Numbered from the stretch's first letter, positions 9,791 through 18,374 are shown. The stretch is DNA of 64,000 nucleotides from G963665595 sp963665595 (GCA_963665595.2 CAXXJK010000005.1:696157-760156), one strand, 5' to 3'. The notes: a model not told the origin generated them from the sequence alone. Translations and numbers: made by a program.

Positions 9791-10006
9791 ATGTGCTACT
9801 GCTGCAATCTATGTAATCGATGCGGACGTGCCGATGAGATGAAGGCCAAACTAGGCAAGCGGGTTTGTTTTTCTTGCGGCGCTCTGGCTCCCGATAATGA
9901 GACTTTGGTTTGTCCTGCATGTGCAGCACCACTTCCTCCGCCATTTCCGGCGATACCAGGTGACCCTCCTCACGTGGTATCGCCGGAAGAAGGCATGAAC
10001 GTATAA
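9791..10006 (+). CDS. Small zinc-ribbon protein (module 2)
   Basis: 71 residues from ATG 9791, with gtgagaagag upstream. It begins CYCCNLCNRCG, then has CFSCG and CPACAAPLPPP, so about nine Cys with several CxxC pairs, which suggests a double zinc ribbon. The tail is Pro-rich. A minus-strand gene at 10824-11018 encodes a clear relative, beginning CYPCTHCNKCG and ending in APLPLPPG. Function unknown; it could assist cluster or cofactor insertion into the neighbouring Mo enzyme, but this is only from position. The last third of the gene contains a long inverted repeat (9945-9988). Confidence 0.7.
   Translation: MCYCCNLCNRCGRADEMKAKLGKRVCFSCGALAPDNETLVCPACAAPLPPPFPAIPGDPPHVVSPEEGMNV
9945..9988. 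repeat. 14-bp perfect inverted repeat inside a coding sequence
   Basis: Arms 9945-9958 and 9975-9988 are perfectly complementary, and gtga/tcac extends the stem inward after one mismatch. It lies within the 3' end of the zinc-ribbon gene, 23 bases before the separate terminator at 10012. No T-run follows it directly. Confidence 0.8.
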
Positions 10007-10011
10007 AAAGA

Positions 10012-10058
10012 AACACCTCTGTCAAAATGAATTCCTAGACAGGGGTGTTCTTTTTTTT
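10012..10058 (+). terminator. Rho-independent terminator after module 2
   Basis: aacacctctgtc (10012-10023) pairs with gacaggggtgtt (10038-10049) with one G-T pair, followed by eight T (10051-10058). A textbook intrinsic terminator for the module 2 operon. Confidence 0.9.
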
Positions 10059-10220
10059 ATTCAGGCTTCAAGCCTGTCTTCGCTACGTAGTAGCGGAGAC
10101 AAACAACCACCCGCTATGCGGGTGCGCGTCGAAGGTTTCACCACATCCAAAAAGACCACCTACCAAGTAGTAGGATACAAGTGTTCAAGTCGTATCTGCT
10201 ACAAAGGGAAGGTGGTCAGT

Positions 10221-10677
10221 TTGGCAAACCAAGCACATAGTTTGTCGCACACGAAGTGGATGTGCAAGTACCACGTCGTGTTCACTTCCGAAGTATAGGA
10301 GGAAGGCAATCTACAATCAATATCGAGATTCATTAGGAGAGATATTCAGGCAGTTGTGCAGCTACAAAGGGGTTGAGATTATCGAAGGACATCTCATGGT
10401 CGACCACGTGCATATGCTGGTAAGTATCCCACCTAAAGTATCGGTATCAAGTTTCATGGGATATCTGAAAGGAAAAAGCGCCCTGATGATGTTTGATAAA
10501 CATGCAAACCTGAAATACAAGTTCGGAAACCGGCACTTTTGGTCAGAAGGCTATTATGTATCGACTGTCGGTCTCAATGAAGCGACTATCGCGAAGTACA
10601 TCAGGGAACAGGAAGCCCACGATATCGCATTAGATAAATTGAGCATCAAAGAATACGAAGACCCCTTTAAGGGGTAG
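10221..10677 (+). pseudogene. tnpA: IS200/IS605 transposase TnpA, one +1 frameshift
   Basis: From TTG 10221 the frame reads SHTKWMCKYHVVFT and then stops at 10296-10298. Removing one T at 10286-10287 continues as PKYRRKAIYNQYRDSLGEI and joins the downstream frame (CSYKGVEIIEGHLMVDHVHM) to the stop at 10675-10677. The repaired protein is 151 residues, the normal TnpA length. The HUH pair is visible in DHVHM, and the Y1 region includes the EGYYVSTVG segment followed by IREQE. TnpA catalyses single-strand transposition at hairpin ends. The break may be real inactivation or another homopolymer error. Confidence 0.8.
10661..10675 (+). repeat. Small hairpin at the end of tnpA
   Basis: acccc/ggggt around tttaa overlaps the tnpA stop. 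A second hairpin follows (aagccgc/gcggctt, about 10691-10707). Both are probably part of the structured 3' end of the insertion element. Confidence 0.5.
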
Positions 10678-10823
10678 TCAGGTAATACAAAAGCCGCTTC
10701 AAGCGGCTTGCTACGAGTCAACGGCAATACGGCTTGAACGAAGAGAAAGACAAGCGCCTTTAGACGCTGCCGGTATTCCTTGGCCTTATAGGCCCAGAGC
10801 AAACCACCCCTTTGAGGGGTGGT

Positions 10824-11018
10824 TCATGATTGCTGAGCGGATACTTCGGGGTCTCGCGGGCGCGCGCTCTTTTGTTTTTGGCCGGGTGGGAGGGGGAGCG
10901 GCGCGTTGCATTCGCTGCACCGTGCGTCGCCACGGTTTTGAACGCTCCCGCATTTCATACATTTGAATTCAGTGGGAAAAGCACCACATTTATTGCAATG
11001 CGTGCAAGGATAGCACAT
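10824..11018 (-). CDS. Small zinc-ribbon protein, paralog of 9791
   Basis: 64 residues on the minus strand. It starts CYPCTHCNKCG, then CMKCG and CSECNAPLPLPPG, matching the protein at 9791 in Cys pattern and Pro-rich end. Eight Cys in CxxC pairs predict one or two zinc sites. Its stop codon touches the right hairpin of the insertion element, so the IS may have landed directly behind the gene. Together with the next minus-strand gene it forms a short pair of Cys-rich small proteins. Function unknown. Confidence 0.65.
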   Translation of the reverse strand: MCYPCTHCNKCGAFPTEFKCMKCGSVQNRGDARCSECNAPLPLPPGQKQKSARPRDPEVSAQQS

Positions 11019-11131
11019 GAGAAATCACCAGTCTTTATGTAACCGTCTTATTTGAATCTTAATTATAGTACAAGGGAGAAATCGGAAGTAATCCCGACCT
11101 CTCCCTTGTATGGTGAAAAGACTACAAACGG

Positions 11132-11467
11132 TTACTTGAGGGGAGCTCCAGGTGCCTTGGGAGCACCGGGGGCCTTAGGGGCACCAGGGGCACCGGGAGC
11201 TGCTGGCATACCGGGGGCACCAGGCATACCGGGAGCCGCAAAGGCTGGTTTTGAAAAGTCATCGATTTCCTTTTGGGTAAATTCATGACTGCATTCAGGG
11301 CAAGCGGTCATGCCAGCCTGAACCTCAATCTCCTTGCTACAAGCAGGACATTTTGGTTTTGGCAAATCAACAGCAGCGGGTCTAAAACACATGGCACAAG
11401 GTCCTTTCCATTCCAAAGTCGTTATGTGCGTGTTGCACATGGCTTTGACGTGTCCATCAATTACCAC
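11132..11467 (-). CDS. Zinc-ribbon protein with collagen-like Pro-Gly-Ala tail
   Basis: About 111 residues if GTG 11467 is the start; ATG at residue 10 is the alternative and no strong ribosome binding site favours either. The first half has CNTH, CAMC, CPACSKE and CPECSHEF, i.e. two or more zinc knuckles. The last third is a low-complexity repeat of APG/APK triplets (for example GMPGAPGMPAAPGAPGAP) ending in APLK. The tail is probably flexible or a binding tract. It lies between the smaller zinc-ribbon gene and the LuxR regulator, all on the minus strand. Function unknown. Confidence 0.6.
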   Translation of the reverse strand: MVIDGHVKAMCNTHITTLEWKGPCAMCFRPAAVDLPKPKCPACSKEIEVQAGMTACPECSHEFTQKEIDDFSKPAFAAPGMPGAPGMPAAPGAPGAPKAPGAPKAPGAPLK

Positions 11468-11647
11468 TCATATCTTAGAACAAACCGTGGATTGGCGTAT
11501 CCGACTCGCCTTATTAAACAGTCTGATTCTTCGCCAAAACGTAGTACTTGCAATCCTATTTTGTGCAAAAACGCTCTAGTATTGAAAATAATGTGTGCCA
11601 ATATTCAGATCGAGCCACATCTCGATGCTTGGCGTTACCCCGATGTA

Positions 11648-13288
11648 TCAGTGAGATACGGTAGCGGCAGATGAAAGATCATCTGAGTCAAAATCTACCT
11701 CGGTGCGCTCAATAAGGCTGATAAGTTCCTGTCTCGAATGTACGCCCAGTTTTTGGTAGATACTATAGATATGAGCCTTGGTGGTGTGAGGTGATATGAC
11801 AAGCGCCTCCGTTATATATTCGGCATTGCGTCCTTTTGAGAGAAGCCGAAAGACTTCAATTTGGCGCGACGAGAGGTCATACTGTTCTGCTACCTTGTCA
11901 CAACGCATCTTCCAGACTCGCTTACCCTTCATAACAGCACGATCAATGTCTTCCTGTGTAGCATCGGGGTTATTCTTAAGAATTTGTTCCGCTTGGAAGA
12001 GAAAGAACTCGGTATCGGTTTTTTCGTCTACGGGGAAACGATTCTCCGCCATGACAAAGAGTGTCACTATGATTTCAAATATAACGACGACTACTATGAA
12101 TATTGCAGCGGTACTACTGCCCAGTATGCTTGTCTGGAACGCAAGAAAACCCGCGCCGAGTCCTAAGGCGACGCCGAGATAATTATAAAAGCGGCCATAA
12201 GCAGAAGCATTGGGGGGTGACTGATGGTTTAAAACAATATGCTCAAAACAAGCCGCCAGCACTGAAATGGCAAAGATGGTTGAAGTGGCACAGACCAATG
12301 CCATGCAGATCGTGCGTCCGATATCATCGAAGAACACAGCGGGAAGTAACCCGATCAAGGAGATTACCGGAAACAGTTTTTGAAAGATGCTTTCGCTGAA
12401 GTATCTGCGTGTATTGATATCGATAAATATCAGACTGTCAAAGGCGCAGGTGACGATTGCAATGATAATGACGACGAGAACCGATACTTTGGTATAGAGC
12501 AGCCAAGACAACGCAAAGCCGAGGAGAACATTGGAGGCAACTGTGCTCAGTAAGGATTGCCACGAGATCGTCATCTGTGTGGTAGCTTCTTTTTTGCTCA
12601 TGTGAGCCATGCGTTTACTCAAGAGTGTGCTCTTGCGTAAGAAGTAACATATGATGAGTGACGCGATGGGAATGAGGGAGACGAAAAGTCCGATGAATTC
12701 AACGCGCAACAACATGATCAGAAGTATCTGTACGGCTGCGAGAAGCATTGCAAGAGACATGAAGGATCGAAGTGCTCCGCTTTTTTGTGTGGCTACCAAA
12801 TCGCTCCAGAGGCCAAAAAGGGCGGCCATGCCAATGCCGGCTATACCCCAAGTGAGACAGGAAAGAAGAAATGTATCGGGGAGTATAGACAACCAAAAAC
12901 CAGCAAAGGTCGCAAAGCTAGCAACTATTACGATACCGCTGAGCACACGTGTGCCAACACCTGAATATATACGAGGAAACCACCATCCGACCAGTAAGGT
13001 TACGGCGGCGCTCGCAATGAAAATAGCTACAAGAATAATGGAGTCGATAGGACCGACAGTAGGAAGAATCATAAGCCCGTAGATCACCATGTCGCCCCAT
13101 GCAAGAAATAGTGCAAATCCGATCACGCTGAAAAAAATATGCAAGTCAATAAAGATATGGTCGCGCTCGCCATATTTGATGATATCAATACGTTTTTCTG
13201 CGACGGGTTCTGTCTCAATATCCTCTGTAATCGAAACACCTGAGGTAGCAATTTGAGAGTCATCAACATGTGTGTCGGGATGACGCAT
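11648..13288 (-). CDS. LuxR-family regulator with polytopic membrane domain
   Basis: 546 residues. Roughly residues 40-400 form ten to twelve hydrophobic segments, and the C-terminus (about residues 475-540) is a LuxR/GerE DNA-binding domain with YDLSSRQIEVFRLLSKG and TTKAHIYSIYQKLGVHSR. This architecture, a membrane sensor fused to a helix-turn-helix, is common in Eggerthellaceae, where such genes often sit beside Mo enzyme operons they may control. It is divergently placed from module 3, with 359 bases between starts. The ligand and target are inferred. ATG 13288 follows gaaaggac on the minus strand. The frame is intact. Confidence 0.85.
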   Translation of the reverse strand: MRHPDTHVDDSQIATSGVSITEDIETEPVAEKRIDIIKYGERDHIFIDLHIFFSVIGFALFLAWGDMVIYGLMILPTVGPIDSIILVAIFIASAAVTLLVGWWFPRIYSGVGTRVLSGIVIVASFATFAGFWLSILPDTFLLSCLTWGIAGIGMAALFGLWSDLVATQKSGALRSFMSLAMLLAAVQILLIMLLRVEFIGLFVSLIPIASLIICYFLRKSTLLSKRMAHMSKKEATTQMTISWQSLLSTVASNVLLGFALSWLLYTKVSVLVVIIIAIVTCAFDSLIFIDINTRRYFSESIFQKLFPVISLIGLLPAVFFDDIGRTICMALVCATSTIFAISVLAACFEHIVLNHQSPPNASAYGRFYNYLGVALGLGAGFLAFQTSILGSSTAAIFIVVVVIFEIIVTLFVMAENRFPVDEKTDTEFFLFQAEQILKNNPDATQEDIDRAVMKGKRVWKMRCDKVAEQYDLSSRQIEVFRLLSKGRNAEYITEALVISPHTTKAHIYSIYQKLGVHSRQELISLIERTEVDFDSDDLSSAATVSH

Positions 13289-13647
13289 GTCGTCCTTTCT
13301 TATATTGGTTGCGATACAGGGAAAAACCTGAGGAGGATAAGATATCCTTGTAACATTTTACCCATGATTGAGTATAGCATTTCTCGTGTAAATGGGAATC
13401 AAATAATAGCGTGAATAATGCGCGCACGACTCAGTTAATTAATCCATCAGCCAAATTAATACCAGACTGGTTATACCCACATTGAGTAATTAGGGTGTTA
13501 TGGCTCATGTGCGTTAGAGAGAGGCTTTCCATACTTTCATCTAGCATCGCTTACGCCTCAGATAATGTGGTGGATTTTGCTGTGTCTGTTTAGGATGATG
13601 CCGCGAAATTGATGCCAGTATTTGTTTGCAAAGGAAGGAGAGTGTAC
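13289..13647. other. Divergent intergenic region between LuxR gene and Mo module 3
   Basis: 359 bases shared by two divergent genes. It contains cccatga at 13361-13367 near the LuxR side and tagggtgttatg at 13491-13502 on the module 3 side, both resembling elements upstream of modules 1 and 2. The module 3 ribosome binding site aaggaaggag is at 13631-13640. No further gene is supported. Confidence 0.6.
13491..13502 (+). promoter_or_regulatory. Shared motif upstream of Mo module 3
   Basis: tagggtgttatg is identical to 6798-6809 before module 2 and is again followed by a catg-containing segment. Here the following half is not a perfect inverted repeat. Candidate operator; the regulator is unproven. 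Confidence 0.45.
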
Positions 13648-16089
13648 ATGGCTGATTTACAAGGAATTCATGGAAAACCTCGATCGTGCGGCTTATCATG
13701 ATGGTGAGTGGCAATGGCAGGAGGGAGAATACACGGTCACCCGCACGAGTCACTGGTCCGCCTCCCGGGTGTCATCTCGGATGTGGTGTTTTGCTTTACA
13801 CTAAAGATGGCAAACTCGAAAAGGGTAGAAGGAGATCCGCTTAACGCTGTTGCAAACGGCAAATTATGCATGCGTTGCCTGAGGCATGCCTGAAGCGAGT
13901 CAACAGCGAACAACGTCTGAAATATCCCTTGCGTCGTGCGGCGGCGAGCGGGGGCGAAAACAAGTGGGAAACGCATCTCATGGGACGAAGCATACGATGA
14001 GATCACTGAAAAAGTTTTAAAGATAAAAGAAGAATTTGGCTCGACTACTATTATTTGTGTTCATGGGTACGGGTCGTAATATTGGTTGGCAGGTACCCTA
14101 TTTTGCATTCTGCATGTTTAGAAACTCCCAATGTTTCAACGTGGGGCTTCAACGGGTTTGCTTGCTATCTTCCTCGTATGATAGGTACTTCGGCAAAATA
14201 CTGGTGACATGATTATCGTCGATGCCTCTCAGGCTCATCCTGACCGTTACTTGGCCGAAGAATGGGAAGTTCCCGGCTGTGTACTTATATGGGGTAACGA
14301 GCCCATCAAATCAAATGCCGACGGTTTTCTTGGTCACTGGCTTGTCCAATGTGTGCAGATGGGGACAAAGATCAATCTCCGTTGATCCTCGGCTTACCTG
14401 GTGGGGTGCTCGGGCGGCATACTGGCTCCCCTGTTCGCCCTGGTACCGATGCTGCGTTGGCAATGGGACTTCTCCATGTCATAATCGGCGAGGATATCTA
14501 CGATCACGAATTCGTTGAATACTGGACCTATGGATTTGAACTTCTCGCAGAGCGTGTTGCAGATAAAAACACCGGAATGGACTTCGGAAATCACAGGAGT
14601 TGATCCTGACGCTATCCGTGGGGCCGCTCGACTGATAGCTTCCTCGCGTTCATGCGCCTGCCAGTGGGGTCTTGCATTTTGAACAGCAGATTGCCGCTTT
14701 GGGCGTTACCGAGGCAGTAGCTGACATCATGGCCATTACGGGTAACATTGATAACCCAGGAGGAAACTCGCTGTATCGTTGCGCATTCCTCATCGAAAAA
14801 CGTTATGGCTTGGGTGACGAGTATATTGATCCTGAAGTGTACGCCAAAAAGCTTATCCCCCGATGTGTCTGGTATCAATGAGTCAAATATTGTTTCTTGT
14901 GCTGATTCTGATGCGATTCTGCGCGCCATGGAAACGCGGACAACCGTATCCGATCAAGATGTTCTGGATACAGAGTTCAAACGCGCTGGCCTGCCCCGGC
15001 ATGGACGCTCCTCGCGTCTATCAGGCGCTGAAGAATGTCGATTTCGTTGTAGTGGCAGATCCTTTCATGACGCCGACCGCCGTGGGCTGTGCTGATATTG
15101 TCTTGCCGGTTGCGATGAGCTGTGAGCGCAATTCGGTTCGTACGTGGTGGACACCGGTGCGCACGATGGTTAAGGTTGCTGAATATTATGAGGCAAAATC
15201 CGACGAGCAGATATGTTTGGATCTTGGCAAACGTATCAAGCCGGAGCATTGGCCTTGGGAGACTGATGAGGATTGGTGTACTTGGTATCTGACTGATCAG
15301 TTGGCTCCTAAGGGAACGCTCTACGATAAGACATTCCGTGAGACTGTCGAGCATGGTGGCGAAGATGCCTGTTGCGGTACTGCGTATTGGGATTGGGACG
15401 CAACCTATCACAAGTATGCTAAGGGATTGCTGCGCCCCGATGGCGAGCCAGGATTTAATACGGCTACCGGTCGTATAGAGTTGTGGTCGTTTGGATATGA
15501 TCACTGGGGTGTCGATCCGCTGCCCTATCATATTGAGCCTCCTGAAAGTCCTGTTTCTACGCCTGAAACGTATAAAGAATTTCCTATTATTCTTTCAGGT
15601 GGCGGACGCTCGTTCGAGTTCTTCCATTCTGAGCATCGTCAGTTACCCACTATGCGTGAGTTCCATCCTGACCCACTCATCATGGTAAATCCTGCCGATT
15701 GTAAGAAGTATGGATTGAAAGACGGAGAATGGGCGTGGGCGGAAAATAGCCGTGGAGCTCGTTTCCGTCAGAAGGTGCTCGAGACCATTCAGGTTCAAGA
15801 GGGTATGGTTCACGCTGAGCATGCTTGGTGGTTCCCCGAGACCGAGGCTGCCGCGCCCAATCTTTTTGGTACCTTCAATTCGAATCTCAACAACATGACC
15901 GAGGCCTACCGTGTTGGTCAGGGTGGTATCGGATCAGCTATCAAATCGATGCTCTGTAAGATCTATCCCTACAAAGAGGGGGACATCCTTCCCTGTGAAA
16001 AGGTTGCGCGTGATGGCGGATTTGCCAAGATTACTCCGGGGGAGCCCTATCCACTCATGGAAGAGCCCGTCGTTACGGTTGTCAGGTAA
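13648..16089 (+). pseudogene. Molybdopterin oxidoreductase (module 3), about fifteen +1 frameshifts in its first half
   Basis: Starts at ATG 13648 behind aaggaaggag. Aligning by eye to module 1, the frame moves by +1 near 13650, 13762, 13824, 13882, 13896, 13970, 14066, 14108, 14197, 14374, 14430, 14580, 14679, 14860 and 14936, then stays open to 16089. Deleting one base at each site leaves exactly 809 codons (808 residues). The restored protein shows GCHLGCG, GKLCMRC, KWERISWDEA, HGTGRN, GFACYLPR, LIWGNEP, SVDPR, HSEHRQ and AWWFPET. It is followed by an intact Fe-S partner. All breaks have the same sign and cluster in 1.3 kb, unlike ordinary gene decay. Confidence 0.85.
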
Positions 16090-16101
16090 GGAGAGGTGAA
16101 T

Positions 16102-16452
16102 ATGAAAGCTATTCTTATTAACTATGAGTATTGTACCGGATGTCATTCCTGCGAGATCGCCTGTCGCAACGAGCTGGGTCTTGGCCATGAGGAATTTGGT
16201 ATCAAACTTACCGAGGTCGGGCCGTTTGAGTATAAGGAAGATAAGGGATTCGACACTCCGTACGAGTGGGTATTCAATCCCACCCTCACCAAGGCCTGTG
16301 ATATGTGTCAGGAGCGTACCAAGTTGGGAAAAATGCCTGCTTGTGTCCAACACTGTCAAGCATGGTGCATGTACTATGGCGAAGCTGATGAGTTGGTTAA
16401 GAAAATGGATGGGCAAACCCGTTGGGCGCTTTATACAACGAAAGGTGAGTAG
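16102..16452 (+). CDS. Small 4Fe-4S electron-transfer subunit (module 3)
   Basis: 116 residues. ATG 16102 is preceded by aaggagagg; an in-frame GTG at 16096 overlaps that site and is less likely. Cys groups are CTGCHSCEIAC, CDMCQER and ACVQHCQAWC, as in the paralogs at 3298 and 9406, closest to the former. Expected to bind two Fe-S clusters and serve the module 3 Mo enzyme. The intact frame argues that module 3 is under selection. Confidence 0.85.
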   Translation: MKAILINYEYCTGCHSCEIACRNELGLGHEEFGIKLTEVGPFEYKEDKGFDTPYEWVFNPTLTKACDMCQERTKLGKMPACVQHCQAWCMYYGEADELVKKMDGQTRWALYTTKGE

Positions 16453-16466
16453 GGGGAGGACTCGCT

Positions 16467-16766
16467 ATGGAAACCACATGGAACTTCAGGAATGAGAAAA
16501 AATTCGAGAATTTTATTGCCGAAAAAGCTTCCATTGATATTGATGCGGCCTACGAGGAACTGAAAGAACAGTTTCTTGCGGATGAGAAAGCTAATCGTTT
16601 TCTGCTTCCTGCAGATAAGGCACTCGACGGAAATGAGGCGGAATTACGGTTCATGGGCGTATGTATGAACTATGATGCCCAAGGAACGCAAATCGGTGGT
16701 GGAAAAGCTTATCTTGACAACGATAAGGAAATAACAAAGAAAGATATTACTGTCGTGTTTATGTAA
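16467..16766 (+). CDS. Hypothetical protein downstream of module 3
   Basis: 99 residues, ATG 16467 with gggggaggac upstream, 14 bases after the Fe-S gene, so probably the last gene of the module 3 operon. The first half is charged and likely helical (KKFENFIAEKASIDIDAA); the second half has FMGVCMNYDAQGTQIGGG. There is no signal peptide, membrane segment or Cys cluster. I do not recognise a family. Modules 1 and 2 have no obvious counterpart, so it may be specific to the module 3 reaction or to its regulation. Confidence 0.6.
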   Translation: METTWNFRNEKKFENFIAEKASIDIDAAYEELKEQFLADEKANRFLLPADKALDGNEAELRFMGVCMNYDAQGTQIGGGKAYLDNDKEITKKDITVVFM

Positions 16767-16910
16767 TCCTGTGGTGATAAGAAAAATGTGTCTCGATACT
16801 ACGAAAACCATGTTTACAGTATGACGTGCCTTGAGTTAAGGTAGATGCATCATATGTTTTGTATCTCGAGACGAATGTCACGAGAAGATGGTATGACATG
16901 GAAATGGAGG

Positions 16911-16951
16911 ACCCCGCCGATCAACGGAACCGTTGTGGGGATGGGCGGGGT
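16911..16951 (+). terminator. Hairpin between module 3 and the trigger-factor gene
   Basis: accccgcc (16911-16918) pairs with ggcggggt (16944-16951). Inside, aacgg/ccgtt (16923-16934) forms a second small stem. A short T-rich stretch (tctctgtcggttct) follows. It lies 34 bases before the GTG start of the next gene, so it could also be a leader structure. Confidence 0.45.
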
Positions 16952-16984
16952 TCTCTGTCGGTTCTATCTATGAAGGAGAAAAAG

Positions 16985-18286
16985 GTGGATATCGAGATTA
17001 TCGCACAAGAAGAATTGGAAGATGGTCACGTACTAAAGGTTCGTGCTTCATTGCCTGCAAAGGAAAAAGAAAGACTGGTAAGCGAGGCATTTGAGATGTT
17101 CGCGCGGCAGATGCAGCTTGATAGAGAGAAAAATCCCGATGTCAAGCAGGCGCTCGTTGACGCGGCAGGCGAGGAAACCGTCAATCGTATGATCAGCAGC
17201 TATGTGATTACCGAGGCCGGCCCCTCTGTCATCAATATGCTTAATTTGAATACCATGTTTAGTCCCGAACCCCTATACGACACAACTGTGTTGGATGAAG
17301 GGGATTTTGAGTTTGAGGTAGTATTTATCTTAAAGCCTTCCTATGAGCTTACATCCTATGAGCCGCTCACGGTAAAGATGCCCAAATATGAAGTGACCTC
17401 GGCTATGCTGAGCGACCGGCTGTCCGAGCTCATGGACCGTTATGCGACTTATGAGCTAGCCGGTGGCGATACAGTTGATATTGGCGACTGTGCCTATACC
17501 GAAATTGAGACGACACGTAGTGGCGAGATTCTCAAAGGGCTGACCGGTCCCAACCATCTCATTCATCTCCAGTATGGTCTCATGCCTGATGGGTTTATCG
17601 ATGGCATTGCGGGCATGAAAGTTGGCGAAACGAAGGAGTTCGATTTTGATGCTCCTCGTGATGACGCTGAGACTATTGAGGACACCGAGGTATACCATAC
17701 CAAGATAACGGTTAAGGATAAGCGTCGCCGTGTGGTTCCTGCACTTACCGATGCCTTCGTGAAGAAGAATTTTTCTCAGAAAGCCAAAACTGCTGATGAA
17801 TTTGAACAAGTGATCACGGCTGAGATTCAAGGCGAGCTAGACAAGCAATCAGGCGCATCACGTGATCTGGCAGTTGATGACGCACTGGCTAAACGTCTGG
17901 AGGGAAAGATTCCCGATCTGTATTATGAGCATTCTCAGTCAGATCTTATGGGTAGTCTTCAGTACCAGCTTCAGCGTCAGCAGATGACTTTTGAGCAGTA
18001 TCTTGCTCAACAGGGTATGGAAGAAAACCAATTCAACATGTTGTTGATGATGCAGGCAATGGGTGTGTTGCGTCAAGGTTTTGCTCTCGACGCTCTGTAT
18101 CGCCATCTGAACGAGCCTATTACCGACGAGGATATCGAATTTGCACTATCCCAGCTCGCTCCAGGGCATGAAGAAGAAGCGCGCAAAGAGTTTGACGAGC
18201 GCAACACGTGGTTTGTTGCCCGTGAGGTTGCCGAGCGCCTCAAAGCTCACAAATGGGCAATGGCTCATACGGTTTTTGAGGGTTAA
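16985..18286 (+). CDS. tig: Trigger factor family protein (divergent)
   Basis: 433 residues from GTG 16985, which has aaggag 6 bases upstream; ATG 16970 is possible but poorly placed. The layout matches trigger factor: an N-terminal ribosome-binding-like domain, a central FKBP-type region (DTVDIGDCAYTE, FIDGIAGMKVGETKEF), and a long helical C-terminal chaperone arm with QLQRQQMTFEQYLAQQGM. The N-terminus is weakly conserved and I do not see the canonical GFRxGKxP signature, so ribosome docking may be lost. Its place between Mo operons suggests a dedicated chaperone or a second copy, but it could be the only trigger factor of the genome. Confidence 0.75.
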   Translation: MDIEIIAQEELEDGHVLKVRASLPAKEKERLVSEAFEMFARQMQLDREKNPDVKQALVDAAGEETVNRMISSYVITEAGPSVINMLNLNTMFSPEPLYDTTVLDEGDFEFEVVFILKPSYELTSYEPLTVKMPKYEVTSAMLSDRLSELMDRYATYELAGGDTVDIGDCAYTEIETTRSGEILKGLTGPNHLIHLQYGLMPDGFIDGIAGMKVGETKEFDFDAPRDDAETIEDTEVYHTKITVKDKRRRVVPALTDAFVKKNFSQKAKTADEFEQVITAEIQGELDKQSGASRDLAVDDALAKRLEGKIPDLYYEHSQSDLMGSLQYQLQRQQMTFEQYLAQQGMEENQFNMLLMMQAMGVLRQGFALDALYRHLNEPITDEDIEFALSQLAPGHEEEARKEFDERNTWFVAREVAERLKAHKWAMAHTVFEG

Positions 18287-18374
18287 CGGTTATATGACCG
18301 GAGTGTCGAACAGGTTGAGGGAATTCGATGCTCCGGGATATTCCTATTGGGACTAAGCGGACGGTATCAAGGAT

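Larger units (their letters stand above)
10081..10824 (+). mobile_element. IS200/IS605-family element (tnpA only)
   Basis: A Y1-type tnpA (10221-10677) sits between small hairpins: cgctac/gtagcg (10081-10095) and cacccgc/gcgggtg (10108-10124) on the left, and aaccacccct/aggggtggtt (10802-10824) on the right. Subterminal hairpins rather than inverted repeats are the hallmark of this family. Exact ends are not determined and could reach a few tens of bases further. No tnpB is present. The right hairpin abuts the stop codon of the minus-strand zinc-ribbon gene. Confidence 0.7.

Noticed and set aside
10116..10298. 60-residue frame before tnpA as a separate gene
   Set aside because: Its last part is the true N-terminus of TnpA (SHTKWMCKYHVVFT); it ends only because of the +1 lesion at 10286.
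11150..11235. Short tandem repeat as a CRISPR or VNTR array
   Set aside because: The repeats are triplet-phased and encode the APG/APK tail of the zinc-ribbon protein; there are no spacers.
13622..13893. Several short separate proteins upstream of 14863
   Set aside because: They are fragments of the module 3 Mo enzyme separated by frameshifts, and together they align in order with module 1.
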